Of a stretch of 64,000 nt of DNA, positions 1 to 10,978 are shown in pieces (within the stretch, counting starts at the first letter, position 1; each line of letters opens with the position of its first letter). The translations under genes and the position numbers were made by a program. The stretch covers positions 619,545 through 683,544 of the forward strand of contig NW_027152196.1 in assembly GCF_004359215.1 (NCBI RefSeq), written 5' to 3'. The notes beneath the pieces were generated by a model, which worked only from the letters and a program-made list of their open reading frames with translations, was not told the DNA's origin and searched no databases. Origin of the DNA: Bremia lactucae (Eukaryota > Oomycota > Peronosporomycetes > Peronosporales > Peronosporaceae).

Positions 1-154
1 GCGCCTCTGAAAGTTCTGGAAACTCTTCCGTTTCAGGAAAGGCTTATTTTTATGTCTTTATAAAAATAAGTCTTTCCTGAAACGGAAGAGTTTATGTCTT
101 TATAAAAATAAGTCTTTCCTGAAACGGAAGAGTTTCCAGAACTTTCAGAGGCGC
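1..154. repeat. Palindrome containing a 42-bp tandem repeat
   Basis: Bases 1-52 reappear as a near-exact reverse complement at 103-154. Between them a 42-bp unit (49-90) is repeated directly at 91-132. The structure can fold into one long hairpin. It lies at the window edge at the start of a decayed gag region. It could be a real template-switch scar or a read-through assembly artefact. Confidence 0.85.
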
Positions 155-432
155 AACGCGCAGCGTATGACAAGCTCAAAAGTTTGTTTGGGCTTAAACA
201 TATTGAGTTTATCATGTCTTAGGGACCAGAGGGTCTGCATGCAAGGCTTGAAGCCTTTATGCAATATGAGTCCCCTTCTGATCGGACAGGTTCAGGATCA
301 CCTTGCGGCATCTATACCAGCTCGGTACATCTCTTTACCTAATCCAGAGCCAAAGGCTCGCCCTCTAGTTGTCAATGTGAAGACATTTGAAGGAAAAGAG
401 CGAGAAAACCACTTTTCATAAAACAAATAAAG

Positions 433-820
433 ATGTCAATCGACTCCGTCTTGTTCCTTACAGACCGGCAAAAGGTGGCTATAGTCATTTCAAAGCTCGG
501 AGGTAGAGCCATGGAGTGGGCACTATCGTGCAGCACGTCCACAAAACGACGCTTTTCCCTCGTCGGATTCGCTGAAATAGCAAATAACAAGCAATGTACG
601 CCGCCTAATCAGGCTTTTCGCATGCGATCACGGCATATAGCGATCTAACAGGTTAAACGAACCCTAGGGGATTTTGTCCAGGAGTTGATAACTCTTATTG
701 CATCTATTCATCAGGGCCCGGTGCAAGAAGCAATCGTTGTAACCATCTTTATGTGGGGGGTCTCAATGAGGGCGTTGTCCGGACGGAATTATTATGAACT
801 CATCCTGCTACATTCGAAAA
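433..820 (+). pseudogene. gag remnant (E1)
   Basis: The frame starting at 433 reads DRQKVAIVISKLGGRAMEWA, the usual gypsy gag pattern in which a conserved Gly-x-Ala is followed by a Trp. The frame closes after about 70 codons, and similar fragments continue in other frames to about 820. No zinc knuckle was found. The assignment rests on this one block and on the downstream pol order. Confidence 0.5.
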
Positions 821-1369
821 GACAGTTGCCATAGCGCTACGAGCTGAGTTCGACTTTTAAGTCTGCTCATGTAAGCACACCTGTTCACCGTACATGCTTT
901 TCGAGCACATGGGTACCGTCTATTGGGCTCGAACCTAAGGATCTGAGTCTCTTTGAGGAAGAAAAAGAGACAATTCAAGCTGTGGAACAGCATCAGAACA
1001 TCCGTCGGTATTTCTGCGCGGAAGCACGAAACATTAACTTCCGGCCTTTCCCTACGCAATACGCGTAAAGCTCGTAAGAGCACCAATTCCGACCTATACC
1101 AAAAATCTGGTACGGTCCGAGAAAACGTCGATACCGAAGAGGTGCGGGGCGTCCTACTGGGGAAGACCTAGGCTCTGTTGAACTTCAACGAGGTGAGAGT
1201 AAACAGGACCTAGCCCCAATTGGCTCTGTGCGTAATGGCACGGGGCGTGAGTACTAGCCTGGCTTGTTAGTTGCTCAAGCGACTGTGAAGGGCTTTGATA
1301 AGCCATGTTCAATTTTAATTAATTAGGAGCGTCCGAAAATTATGCTCGATGTCTTCCCTTGAAGGTAAT

Positions 1370-1610
1370 CAACATAACGTTGAGGCGCACAAAGCGCATG
1401 AAAGTGATGCAATCACTGTTCGCTTAGCGACTGGGACTCCTGTCACTGTTCCTAAAGTTCCGTTGAACTTAGGTATAAGTCTCTGAATTTTGACAGTATG
1501 GAACGCTGTCTCGTCCTTCGAGATATGAACTCATCCTTAGTACGGCCTGGCTTGAACGCCACGAGCCATGGATTGGAGGTCTAAGACCTTAGGCGCAACG
1601 CAAAATGTTC
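1370..1610 (+). pseudogene. Aspartic protease remnant (E1)
   Basis: The stretch VRLATGTPVTV matches the block that follows the protease active site in every other gypsy copy of this window (VRLATGASVTV). It is followed by a degraded equivalent of the 'V-L-GMPWL' segment near 1500-1600. The DCGA active-site block itself is not readable, and frameshifts separate the pieces. Confidence 0.55.
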
Positions 1611-2475
1611 CTAGAAAAGTTTGGAGAGTCATGAACTTAAATTTGTAAGGCAACAAAAGCGCTTTCATCGCGAATCACTGACTGAACTTGTCAGTGTTTT
1701 AGACATTGAGTTAATAAACTGTAATGTTGAAAGTATTTTTTTTAAGCCCGACTCAGAAATATTGGGTGGAACGGCACGTACTCCGTCGAGTGACACTTGT
1801 TGTGATAACGATTCACGGAATGCTGAAAGCATTGTAGGCCTACGCCGAGTTATCGACGGTGTAACATCCATAAGATACGTGGGGGACACGTCTAAGTCCA
1901 CCGAGTGTGGTCGGTCGAGGTGGCACCATACTGAGTGTCAGTAGTGACATGGCGGTTCGCCAAGGCATTTCGGATCAAAGCCTTCTAATGCACGTGAAGT
2001 GCCACGTTAACAGTCACTGGACAAGAAAGTTGAGTTATCTAACTCCTTGGCAGATGTCGGATTAGACGTCAGCTGTGGTATAGAGCTAATACAGGCTGAA
2101 AAATTTGAAGACGCGAATGTCCCAGCCTCTTTGAGCCGTATTGTCTCTACTTCAAGGCAGTATGGACGCGGAAAGTCTGTATTCTCACAAAGTGATACGG
2201 GCGAGCAAATACATACGCTTGTAATTGGTTTAACTGGTTACATCAAGTGAGAAGTTGGCCTTGCGGCAATCCCTTCGGTACATGATCTTTAGAGCTAGAC
2301 GAAATATCTATTGATGAGTGCGGTCGAACCTTAATGACTGTCAATCGGTCTGAAATGGTGGTCATTCGACCAACAATTGAGTTAAACTCATCATCACTTC
2401 TGGACGAAGCTGGCCTGGATGACACAAAAGTGCACTTAGTGCGCAAGGTTTCCTACGGATCCATTTTATTTCTTG

Positions 2476-3375
2476 ATTAAGGAATTCCAAGATGTGGTAT
2501 GTTCTAATCCACCATCTGTTTTACCTCCGGATAGAAGTGTCCGTCATAAAATTGACTAAGTTCCGGGAACCAAATACTGTAGTGGCCTTTACTAAGGAAA
2601 CAGTGTGACGTCATTCGACACCGACATTTTGTCTTAAAAAGGCAAATGACAAATGGCGAGCTGTACACGCTGATAATAAGCTTAATGATGCCACAATATC
2701 ACTACAAACCTCATTCCTAGAAAGAATGTTCTTCCGAACAATATGGTGGGATGTACAATGTACGGTGCACTTGACTTAGTCGATGGTTGTTAACAGCTGT
2801 TCATGCGAGCTAGAGATATCCCGCTTACAGCGGTTAGCACCCCTAGCGGTATGCTATGGGGAATGTTGACTATGCCACAAGGGCTTTCCAACGCCCCGGC
2901 AACATCTAATCGTCTAGTGACACAACTGTTCCGCTCTCATCGAGGTTATGCACAGACCTTTTCTAATGACAGTTTTGTCCATAGTCGTGCGGAGCAGGGT
3001 CGGTCGGATGTGGAAAACCATCTAGATCATTGCGAGCAGTGCTCGAGTGTATGCGCATAATTAAATTCTATGCCAATGCATCTAAATGCGTTTTTGGCGC
3101 GAAAAAAATCCATTCTTAGGGTGCTTCATTGGAAGCGGGGTCTTAGAGCGGACCCCGCTAAAGTAAAAGCCATAGTTATTTGGCCGGTTCCTAAGATCCA
3201 GAAGGATTTGCGTATGTGGTTGGGTCTCGCCAATTGTTTACACAAATATAGCGTAAATTACGCTGATATGGCTAGGCCATCATCTGATCTCCTTAAAATG
3301 ATACAGATTGGTGCTAGACTAGCACAGAGCATAATGCTTTTTAAGCAGTTAAGGATAGTCCTATTCATGCCTTAA
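2476..3375 (+). pseudogene. Reverse transcriptase remnant (E1)
   Basis: The N-terminal RT block is visible at 2480-2590. The fingers/palm block at 2803-3060 reads RDIPLTAVSTPSGMLWG, then MPQGLSNAPATSN. The catalytic YFDD box is changed to FSND, so the enzyme would be inactive even without the frameshifts. The thumb and connection region continues at 3070-3375 in another frame. Confidence 0.85.
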
Positions 3376-3379
3376 TTTC

Positions 3380-4160
3380 TGGCACTGCCAAATTCAAGTT
3401 GGCATTTCAGTGTCATCTGTAACGCATCGGATTTTGCCATTGGCAGTGCTCTATTACAAACAGATTCTGATGGGCGTGAACGTATAATTGCGTTCGAGTC
3501 TAACAGCTTAAAGCTGCGAAAAAGAACTACCAATTTCATGACAAAGGGTTACTTGCTATGAAGTATGCCCTCGTCAAACTCAGAGTTCACCTGCTAGGCT
3601 CTAAGCCGTTTGGGATATATACAGATCACGCGTCATTACGCATTGCGACTAAGTTGCCGCATCTCTCACAGAGAATAGCCCGATGGCTTTCCTTTCCGCC
3701 CAATACAACTTTGAGGTGGAGTATAAGCCTGGCAAGAAGAATGCTTTGGCTGTTGCGTTATAACGCAGGCTGGATTATGAGCTCTCATTTAATGACTATA
3801 ATGTCACCTATAGCTGAATTAATCCGTTCGACTTACGCCAATGAACAATGTGTAGCTCTGCTACGAGCTCTAAAGAACTCTGAATTGGTTTTAAAATGTC
3901 GGCACGTTTGAGTGCAAGGTTACATCGATTTCTATCGATAACGACCTGTTGCAGTATTGCACGGACGCTGCAGTCCTCCGCGCATCGTTGTTCCTCATGA
4001 TCAGAGTTTAAAGTACCGAATCCTCTATGAGGCACACGATACTGTCCTTGGTAGTCATCTCGGTAGAGAAAAGACTTGCGGCTCTGAAAGCCAGAAGCAA
4101 ATTTTAGAGTATTGGACTCCCAACACCCGATGAGTACGGCAGACTTTCCAATGGCGCAGC
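3380..4160 (+). pseudogene. RNase H and integrase zinc-domain remnant (E1)
   Basis: RNase H begins with CNASDFAIGSALLQTD (the first catalytic Asp is kept, in the DFAIG context). It continues at 3558 with MKYALVKLRVHLLG and YTDHASLRIAT. From about 3940 the integrase HHCC domain is seen as EAHDTVLGSHLGREKT. Integrase is lost after about 4160. Several frameshifts are present. Confidence 0.85.
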
Positions 4161-4924
4161 AGCAAGCGCCGATGGTTTAGCCCGTTGGCAAGTTTCGCTT
4201 GTGCGAACGAAGGTGAAGACCCATTTATAAAGTTTAGGCCACCAATAATTCGCTGCAAGCGATATACCACTTCTTGAATGCATCGTGGGTAAACAAGGCG
4301 TACGCTAGGATCCAGAAATGCCGAGGAGATCACCGATTGGCCTGTGTCAGTCGATGTAAATAAAGGGACTAAAAAAGTTTTTCTCGGGTTAGCGTGTTCA
4401 CGAGGCAATAACAATTGCTTCATGACACAGTAGTTCGAACCTGGTATCAGGTCGATTTCGTGGCGAGTGTCTTTATCTTCAAAGGTTCCCAGATACCTTT
4501 AAAAATGGTTCCAAAGAAGAAACCAAGACAATCAATTTTTTAGTAAACAATGGATCAAGTGTATGCGCTCTTGATCTATTTGCGCCTCCGAAGTAAACGT
4601 GAAAATAGCTCAACTGCCAACGCTAAAAACCGAAACGGGTCTTGCGTGATCTGCGTAGTGGCTTACTGTAGCAGATCTGCGTACTCGTCACAGATGACAA
4701 CTACGTGGACAATATTCAATCGGCAATACTATTTCCTGAGAACGAACGGGTTATCAGCAGCTCATCGATGAACGAAAGTGTCTTCGATGAGAAGACTCGG
4801 ATTGAATGTTTTACGTCCCAATCCTGGGAGTCTTTGTAGAAAATCCTGACAATGAGGATTTGATCAAATTTAAGAATGTTTCTTTGAATCAGTACCGTGC
4901 GAGTTGCCTAACCGCCGGTTCCCG
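4161..4924. mobile_element. Shuffled family B RT fragments
   Basis: 4210-4390 (+) carries the RT thumb 'EIPLLECIVGKQGVR'. 4395-4505 is the reverse complement of the RT N-terminal block around the conserved His-Glu-Ile. 4510-4920 (+) is the protease-RT linker and RT start. Plus, minus and plus pieces of the same gene sit side by side, which indicates local inversion. No open frame of useful length remains. Confidence 0.7.
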
Positions 4925-4977
4925 GAGACTTAAATCCACAGATTCTTAGGGACTTATTCCCTCAAGTTTTCTTTGAG

Positions 4978-5091
4978 GAGTATCCCCCAACTGCCATGAG
5001 CTGTGGTTGCGCTATCACAGCAAAATCTTCTACTGAGTATCCCCCAACTGCCATGAGCTGTGGTTGCGCTATCACAGCAAAATCTTCTACG
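4978..5091 (-). repeat. 57-bp tandem duplication inside pol linker
   Basis: The unit beginning GAGTATCCCCCAACTG at 4978 is repeated exactly from 5035. The 57-bp period is a multiple of three, so on the minus strand it adds one 19-residue repeat without shifting the frame. It is absent from the other family B copies here, so it arose in this copy. Confidence 0.9.
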
Positions 5092-5435
5092 ATCGACTCT
5101 CCAGTCGATCTAGGACTTTTGCTCTGTCTCTTATAGACAGGCGTTTCAAATTTTCTTCGATGTTGCTTTTCAAGCAAACATCCTTGTTTCGTACCACTTG
5201 ACTGATTCGAGTAGTCGAACTTCGACGCTGCCTGTGCTTGTGCACAGCCGTCGGGATCTAGCTCTAAAGTGTATTGGGCATTCAAATTGAGGTCTTGTGC
5301 AGTCATGCGAACAACCGAACCACAAGTGAGGTCGTCGCACTCACTCGTAGGACACCCACAAGCTTATGGACGCTTCAAGCAGTTCATCAGTTGGTCATCT
5401 AATAAACAAGAGACAGCCATCGTCACGACTTGATG

Positions 5436-5995
5436 CTACCAATTTATACATGGCTCGTACTTTCTGAGCCATGGTAATCCAAGGATGACATCAAATTTGT
5501 CATCCAAATCTAATTCGACGAAACCATCATCGTACGGTTTACCGTTTAACGAGTATTGGGTACCAACTCCACGTCTGTTTACTGTTACGGATGTGCCAGT
5601 TGCTAGGCGCACTGTCGTCCTCGTTAGAGGGATAACGTGCTCAATAATTTTGAGTCTGCGATGTTCTAGCGATTGGCGTCGAATAAATTGTTCAACGCCC
5701 CACAATCGACTAGGGACTTCAGTGGCAACTTATTTGACACTTTTATTTTCAGGGTGATGAGGTTGACCTCATCCCCTGGAGCAGTTACACACAATCTTTG
5801 TGTGTGAGGAGCAACTTTCGTCAAAAGGCCTGCAAAGTTCTTTGACGTTGCTGGATCAGTTGGGAGCTCCGCACCTACTGACCTAAACCGTTTTTGACGA
5901 TCAGCTTCCCCGTTGCAATTTCGCAACAGCGTCGGATCCGGGTTCTCCGCTTTTCCAAGCAAGAGGTCGGTCTTTTCGCTCAGTGTTTTGGGCAC
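5436..5995 (-). pseudogene. Aspartic protease remnant (E3)
   Basis: Two overlapping minus-strand frames (5666-5995 and 5436-5705) together cover a retropepsin. The active-site block reads LVDCGALNN. It is followed by VRLATGTSVTVN and FDVILGLPWLRKYEP. One frameshift separates active site and flap from the C-terminal half. Family members here normally read DCGASNNFIRR. Confidence 0.8.
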
Positions 5996-6057
5996 TGGCC
6001 GTGGTGCACTACACTTATAGGCGCAGTGGCCCGTCTTTTGACAACGGTTACATTCCC

Positions 6058-6960
6058 TTAAGTATTTTTAGCTTGTAGAGTGAGGTTGCTCGCTCTCTTC
6101 ATACGAGAGATCCATGGGATCCGGGCGTCCATTTTCTTGTCGTCTCGGTGGACGATAAGCACCAGGGTAGACAAGGCCAGTATAAGACTGAAGTCCTCCT
6201 GTTCCGCTATAGAGATCGCTTGGCCAACCGTATCTAATTCAAGCCGGAACAGGTGGGTCTTGACCTGACTGTCCGAGAGACCTTCAATAAACACAGTTAC
6301 CTGTGTTTGTTCATCAATGGGATGACTCGCGATACAACTGACCAGGTATCGTGTATCTTGGCCATAAGCGTGAAGGTCACGCTTGCCCTGCTTTAAATCC
6401 AGGAGCTTGGCTCGAGCCCAGAATTCGGCACGTGGCGGCTTAAATGCTTACCTGAGCCGGGTATTAAAGACCTCATACGACCCAAAAATCTAATCTAATG
6501 GGTCGTGAAGCTTGAGTCCCAAAGTCCAAGATTTGGCACGTCCAGCTAAGTTAGACATGCCAAATTTCACTTTCGTCGCATCTTCACTACGGCAAGCTTC
6601 AGTGGCGTCGTCTAATTCGACGAGCCATTTTGAAAGAGAGTCGCCTTCGACTGACTTAAACTGAAAGATTTCTATCTTTAGGGTCGACGCGGAAGCGTCG
6701 GCCCTCTAGCAGTATGTAAATGATACTGTCTGAACAGGTCAACTTGTTGACGACCCTCTTCTCCCAGCACCTCTGCGTGTTGAGAGCCTTGCATGTGAAG
6801 CAAATCTACTTTCTCTGGGGCCCCGATTGAGTTCATGTTGTATGAACACGGCTATAGCCGCATGCTGCTCGTCTCTTTGTAGACCGAAGAACATTGCGCT
6901 AACGGCTCTATGACCAAACTCATTTGCGTTCGATCGCTCTCCATTCAAGGTCACTCAAAT
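6058..6960 (-). pseudogene. gag remnant (E3)
   Basis: At 6739-6954 the capsid N-terminal block is readable (DEQHAAIAVFIQHELN). At 6058-6294 the block LFRLELDTVGQAISIAEQED is readable. Both are characteristic of family A and B gag in this window. Frameshifts and stops lie between them. The zinc knuckle region near 6000-6060 is degraded. Confidence 0.75.
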
Positions 6961-7090
6961 CAGCGAACCTTTCACGGGTTGCGTGATAGCCTTCTTGAGG
7001 GGCTTAAAAGCTCCCACCATCTTCATCTAACATGTCCATGTTCGATGGAACGCGCGTGGACCGTTGAACGGACTACGAAGTGCTACCAGG

Positions 7091-7566
7091 TGTGACGGGG
7101 CACCCTTCGCTTGTACTGACAACAGCACTTATCAACTCACGCTGATTTTATTAAAGGTGAGGTGGCTTGGTTACTTCACGTACACTACATGCAGAGGAAG
7201 ATTACAGGTAGCGAAGTAGTCTTATCGACTAAAGTTTAATTTCAAGGCTTTATAATAGGAAAAAGGAAAAAGTATCAATATATCAAGCTCCTACGTAACG
7301 ATCTGCTATTTACTACTGACGTTATATTAATAACAAACTATGTTTGGTGCTACTTGCACACCGCACAATTATGTCTTATCACGTTTGGCGCGGTTAATTA
7401 AAAATCAAATTAACCAATCAATAGCATTAATGTCTTTTCACGTCAATATTACCAACATTTGGTAATATTGGAATTATTGAGTCAAAACTAATGTAGGTAA
7501 TAATTTTGTACGTCTTTATTTATATCCTCTCATAGCTGTATTCATGAAACGGGGGACCCCGTTTCA
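7091..7566 (-). repeat. LTR family B, 5' LTR of E3
   Basis: Reverse complement of the family B LTR; in the window it starts TGTGACGGGGCACC and ends ACCCCGTTTCA. It is directly followed on its inner side by a primer-binding site at 7078-7088. It shares blocks with the LTRs at 16372 and 32119 (the cold-spot GTTACGTAG-like motif and the GGTAATATTG hairpin near 7455-7475). Confidence 0.85.
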
Positions 7567-7889
7567 GTTTTGCGCTATCTATTCTCTTGAGTTAGGTTTG
7601 AACTATTTTAATCTTTATAAATTGATAAAGTTAAATTAGTGCCTCAAAATTAAATCTTACCTTGTAACGTATATCCCTCTTAAGTCGCACTTACGTAGTT
7701 ACGCAGATTTTCTGTATCATTTTGGATCGTAACTTTAACAAAAGTTGTGAAATAACAATTCTAGTTTGCGAATTTAAATTCCTTTTTTTAAAGTTGTGGA
7801 GCAATAACTAAGAAGTAGAGGTTTGTTCAAATTTAAAAAATATATATATTTTTCAAGAAGTAGTTGAGGTATCGGATTTTAATTTTCGA
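7567..7889. other. AT-rich intergenic stretch
   Basis: No coding signal, repeat family or RNA was recognised. The base composition is markedly AT-rich compared with the flanking unit X. Confidence 0.5.
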
Positions 7890-8262
7890 GTTGATAATTC
7901 GTTTGAAAAGATGTTAAAGACATCTTGACATGAGGAAGGTCGCAGAGGTAGAATGTATAAAGTGCAGCTTCACGTGCACAGCTCTTGCCAAGGGCTATAA
8001 AATTCGTTTGCACACAATTTGCACGTAACACGACAACCGCCAATTCTTCCCCGATGTCGAGCAAAGAAAGCCAGGCAGTCAGCCGACGCCAGGAAAGGTA
8101 GACCGTTCGATAGCAACACTTACGAAAACAGCGCAAGATGGGGTATGGATTTGCTTTCCCGCGTCAGATGATGCCGCAGACCAATGCTGCTTGTCCGCGG
8201 ACAATTCGCGGTTCGATGACGATATAAAGAACCTGCTATTTGGGTGAAAGTCAGATTGCACT
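7890..8262 (+). pseudogene. Unit X, copy 1 (conserved block next to GH12-like genes)
   Basis: Shares a series of short blocks, in the same order, with 10380-10715, 15769-16345 and 35600-35905: CACGTGCACAG, CCAAGGGYT, a GTCGAGCAAAG/GATCGAGTAAAG block, a CAGGAAAGGTAGA block, and a coding-like end. The plus-strand end reads SDDAADQCCLSADN then FDDDIKNLLFG, followed by a stop. Copies differ mainly by substitutions and small indels. The function is unknown. It sits 3' of GH12-like gene 1, where the upstream region of a further, lost GH12 copy would be expected. Confidence 0.55.
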
Positions 8263-8934
8263 GTAGTTTGAAAAACCATAAAGATAATAACTTCATTGCA
8301 ATTTCAGTATAGTCTACAGTTTGTTATGGGAAGGCAGTTGTTGAGGTCATTAGTATACGCTCATCTTGACTGTTTGTCAAATGTTGCTGAATTCGCGTGC
8401 TAGTGTATTTGATAACGTGATAGTGGGGTTTAAATTTTTAAGCTCACTCAAAGCTCTAAGCTTGTCTTTCTAGCTATGCATTGTTTTTCCTGACGATAGC
8501 GTCACAACGGAGAATGGCGGCGAACTTACTAATCGACTACGTTCACGTAAGTGGGCTTCGAGCGCGTGTGTCAAAGAAGTTGTATACGTAAAAGGATCCG
8601 ACGTGTACGACCCCCATGTCAAGATTTTTGCACCCTATTAAACTCAATGTCAAATAGAAAATCTGAATGAAACAATTACCTCTTCTGCGATTCGTTAAAA
8701 TTTTTAAGTTTGAAGTAACTCTCTTCTTCTCGCGGTGGAGCAATCTTAACTTAACAAGTACATATGATGACACATATAAAATGTTCTTGCGCTAGACGAC
8801 GAGACATTAGACCTGAGTCTGCCCCATTTATGTTATTAAATGATGTAAAACATGAAAAAAATGACATAGAAAGTAAAGCAATAGATTTCAAGCAGATACA
8901 CATTGTTGTAATGACTACTCTTCTCGAACTCGAT
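8263..8934. other. 3' flank of GH12-like gene 1
   Basis: No gene or repeat family recognised. A short plus-strand frame at 8764-9018 overlaps the gene and looks like a shadow of it. Confidence 0.5.
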
Positions 8935-9645
8935 TTACGAAACCTCAATGGTAAGGCTCTTCGTATTGAAAAAACCCTTACCAGAATATACATCGACGCC
9001 CGACCCGACGGATTGTAAGAATTGATCAGCCAAGTGTTCCTCGGGGAGTTTCTGGGAGAGTCCATCAATGAGTTTCTGTAGATCGCCGGCGAATTCCTCT
9101 TTAAAAATCGTGGTCGGGACGTAAATGTATTGAGCGACACCTTCATTGACACGCTTGAAGACATTGAAGAAGACGCCATTCACTTCAATGTTCGCAATTG
9201 AAGCCCCAAAAGATGCAGTCGTCGGTGTGAGGCCATTCGAGTTCAGAATCACGAGATGTTCGGCGCTGGCAGATTTGCTGGAGCTGAGCCCAGTCTTCAC
9301 TGTCATAACGATACGCAAACCAGCTTCAAAACGTGCAATGTCATTGTAAATGATTCGCACAGGAATTGAATTGACTTTCTTCGACGGCTCGAAAAGAATC
9401 GCAGCACGAGACGACGTTGGGTTTAGATTGGGGTTCGGTGCCGAGGCGTCGAAATCAGCCATCCAGGAGATCATCGTGTCCGAGGCACCCAAATATGTGA
9501 TGCACATGACATTTGTCGAGAAGGTCGAACGAGACACGTTGAATGAACCGGCCTTAAATCCATCCGAACTGCATTGTTCAAAATTTTGTCCATATGACGG
9601 CACAGCGGCGAGGGCTACGGCAAGAGGAATGAATACGTTCTTCAT
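8935..9645 (-). CDS. Secreted GH12-like protein 1 (probable pseudoenzyme)
   Basis: 236 residues from the ATG at 9645. This start is preferred over an upstream in-frame ATG because it begins a signal peptide (MKNVFIPLAVALAAVPSYG) and lies 24 bp downstream of a core promoter. The fold pattern matches GH12 (XEG1-type xyloglucan-specific endoglucanase): paired Cys at 25 and 48, the AEHLVIL strand at 128-134 aligned to the family's nucleophile strand, the NGVFFNVF strand at 157-164, and VGSGVDVYSG at 213-222. The nucleophile position keeps a Glu (129), but the family's Trp four residues later is Ile 133 and the acid/base Glu position is Asp 218. Activity is therefore doubtful. Active enzymes of this family cut xyloglucan in the plant apoplast. 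The family call is by pattern only; the gene is intact, with no intron. Confidence 0.8.
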   Translation of the reverse strand: MKNVFIPLAVALAAVPSYGQNFEQCSSDGFKAGSFNVSRSTFSTNVMCITYLGASDTMISWMADFDASAPNPNLNPTSSRAAILFEPSKKVNSIPVRIIYNDIARFEAGLRIVMTVKTGLSSSKSASAEHLVILNSNGLTPTTASFGASIANIEVNGVFFNVFKRVNEGVAQYIYVPTTIFKEEFAGDLQKLIDGLSQKLPEEHLADQFLQSVGSGVDVYSGKGFFNTKSLTIEVS

Positions 9646-9668
9646 GGTTGGTTGAGTAGGAGTGAGGC

Positions 9669-9682
9669 AAATTGCACAATGA
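9669..9682 (-). promoter_or_regulatory. Oomycete-type core promoter of GH12-like gene 1
   Basis: On the minus strand the sequence TCATTGTGCAATTT matches the known oomycete initiator plus flanking element (TCATT, three bases, CAATTT). It ends 24 bp before the ATG. The same arrangement is present at the other two GH12-like genes. Confidence 0.75.
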
Positions 9683-10379
9683 CAAAACAAAACGAAAGAG
9701 ATTTGGCGGCGAGTAAAGACGTCACTCAAACGTGAGTGTTATATTATTGATTCGCGTGTACCGTATGGCCAATATGTGGCGTGCTGTCAATATCGCCCTC
9801 GGTCGCTTTGTCCCGTTTTGTGTCCTAAATCGACTTTAAAAATTTCAAATGGAGGCTTAGGTCGTGTGACAAAGCGGATGATGGCACGAAGCGGGAAGAA
9901 ATTTTTGTGATTCTCCTGAGATTGGGATTTGTCGCAAGTTTGAAAAGAAATGACAAAGCTCTCCTTTTAATTTCATAAGTATTACTTGTCATTTTTGCTA
10001 TCGTTAGTGGGCGGCTAAAAGTGTTTGCTATGACGATGTATTAATAACGGCAAACCACGCCAAGGTCTCTCGATAAACAATATTGGAACTACAATTGTAT
10101 CCGCGATGGACACGACAGCTGCGAAGGACACACTGGCGTCACCAGTAAAAACACGCATGGCTCCGCTATTCCTCGGAACAATTAAAAAACAGCAGATTTG
10201 CCTTTACGAGCTACAAACACCCATCCTTGCATAAATGAGAAAAAATCAGCTCATCCCATCATATAAATCTGCTACAAAGATATCCTCTCCAAGAGATTAA
10301 AGTTGAAAAAGGCTGCAAATCAACACTCCATAGAAGTGGTAGTTGTTTAATTTAATGTTCTTCTTGACAAGTAGCTAAT
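9683..10379. other. Upstream region of GH12-like gene 1
   Basis: 9812-9915 (GTCCCG..., ATGGAGGCTTAGG, ...CTCCTGAGATTGGGAT) is recognisably similar to 15769-15905 and, more loosely, to 35500-35620. It is therefore part of the duplicated GH12 unit. 9960-10379 has no recognised gene. Confidence 0.5.
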
Positions 10380-10715
10380 AATCTTGACATGTCTACGCAA
10401 AAACATCCGACTTCTGCGACCCACAAGTATTCAAACAGGTAAAGTTAAGCACAGCTCGTGCCAAGGGTTAAAGACATCATCTGCTCACGCTTGCGCTTAA
10501 CACGGCCGCAAACGCAATTAGCCTTCCAAAAATCGAGCAAAGCGAAGCAGTCAGATCAAAGCAGCAGCATCAAGAAAGAGCGGGCTGATAGCAACAGCCT
10601 CAAAACAGCGCAACATTGGAAAGTGGATTTTTCTCTATCAGATGATACTGCTGGACCGATGTCGACGGATCCGTGGCTGGATGGATATATGTAGAACATG
10701 CTATTTGAATCGGAG
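10380..10715 (+). pseudogene. Unit X, copy 2
   Basis: The open frame 10458-10694 follows a stop and lacks an ATG start. It encodes a basic, Ser/Lys-rich stretch and then FSLSDDTAGPMSTDPWLD, ending at a stop just before the conserved NMLF block. That block is displaced out of frame relative to copies 1 and 3. It is 735-1070 bp upstream of GH12-like gene 1 and on the opposite strand, so if it was a gene the pair was divergent. No known family recognised. Confidence 0.45.
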
Positions 10716-10978
10716 TTTATCAGTACAGTGTTTGAAGACCTTCTAGATTACGACGACCAATGTAATTTGAAGGGAAACTCCAATTTGATACGGAAGCAAA
10801 CTGGACTCGTGACCCCTTCTTAACGACAGCATCATGGTGACGTATTTCGTGTTCGCGTAAAAAGTGCTTTGGGCGCGTGCAGCTATCATTGGGATGGCAC
10901 GCCTCTATATGGCCACTTCGCTAGTAAACGACAAGCATGTAAGTAAACAGCGTTCATTAAACTACGAAAAGAGGTGGC

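Larger units (their letters stand above)
155..4160 (+). mobile_element. Decayed Ty3/gypsy element E1, internal region
   Basis: The order gag, protease, RT, RNase H, integrase zinc domain can be read on the plus strand, but in scattered frames with many stops. No LTR is seen on either side; the left end runs into the window edge and the right end meets family B RT fragments at about 4160. Its RT and RNase H differ from the family A and B copies, so it is probably a separate lineage. The stretch 660-1340 holds only unrecognisable gag-like decay, and 1620-2470 is the protease-RT linker. Confidence 0.75.
4925..7090 (-). mobile_element. Family B Ty3/gypsy element E3, 5' half (inverted)
   Basis: Reading on the minus strand from the LTR at 7091-7566: a primer-binding site (7078-7088, reverse complement of TGGTAGCACTT), gag, protease and the protease-RT linker, after which the element is broken at about 4925. 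All parts are frameshifted. No 3' LTR is attached. Confidence 0.8.

Noticed and set aside
9146..9655. Plus-strand frames of 67 and 101 codons inside GH12-like gene 1
   Set aside because: They are shadows of the minus-strand gene, which has a signal peptide, promoter and family resemblance.
10458..10694. Unit X copy 2 as an RXLR or Crinkler effector
   Set aside because: No signal peptide, RXLR-EER or LFLAK motif is visible.
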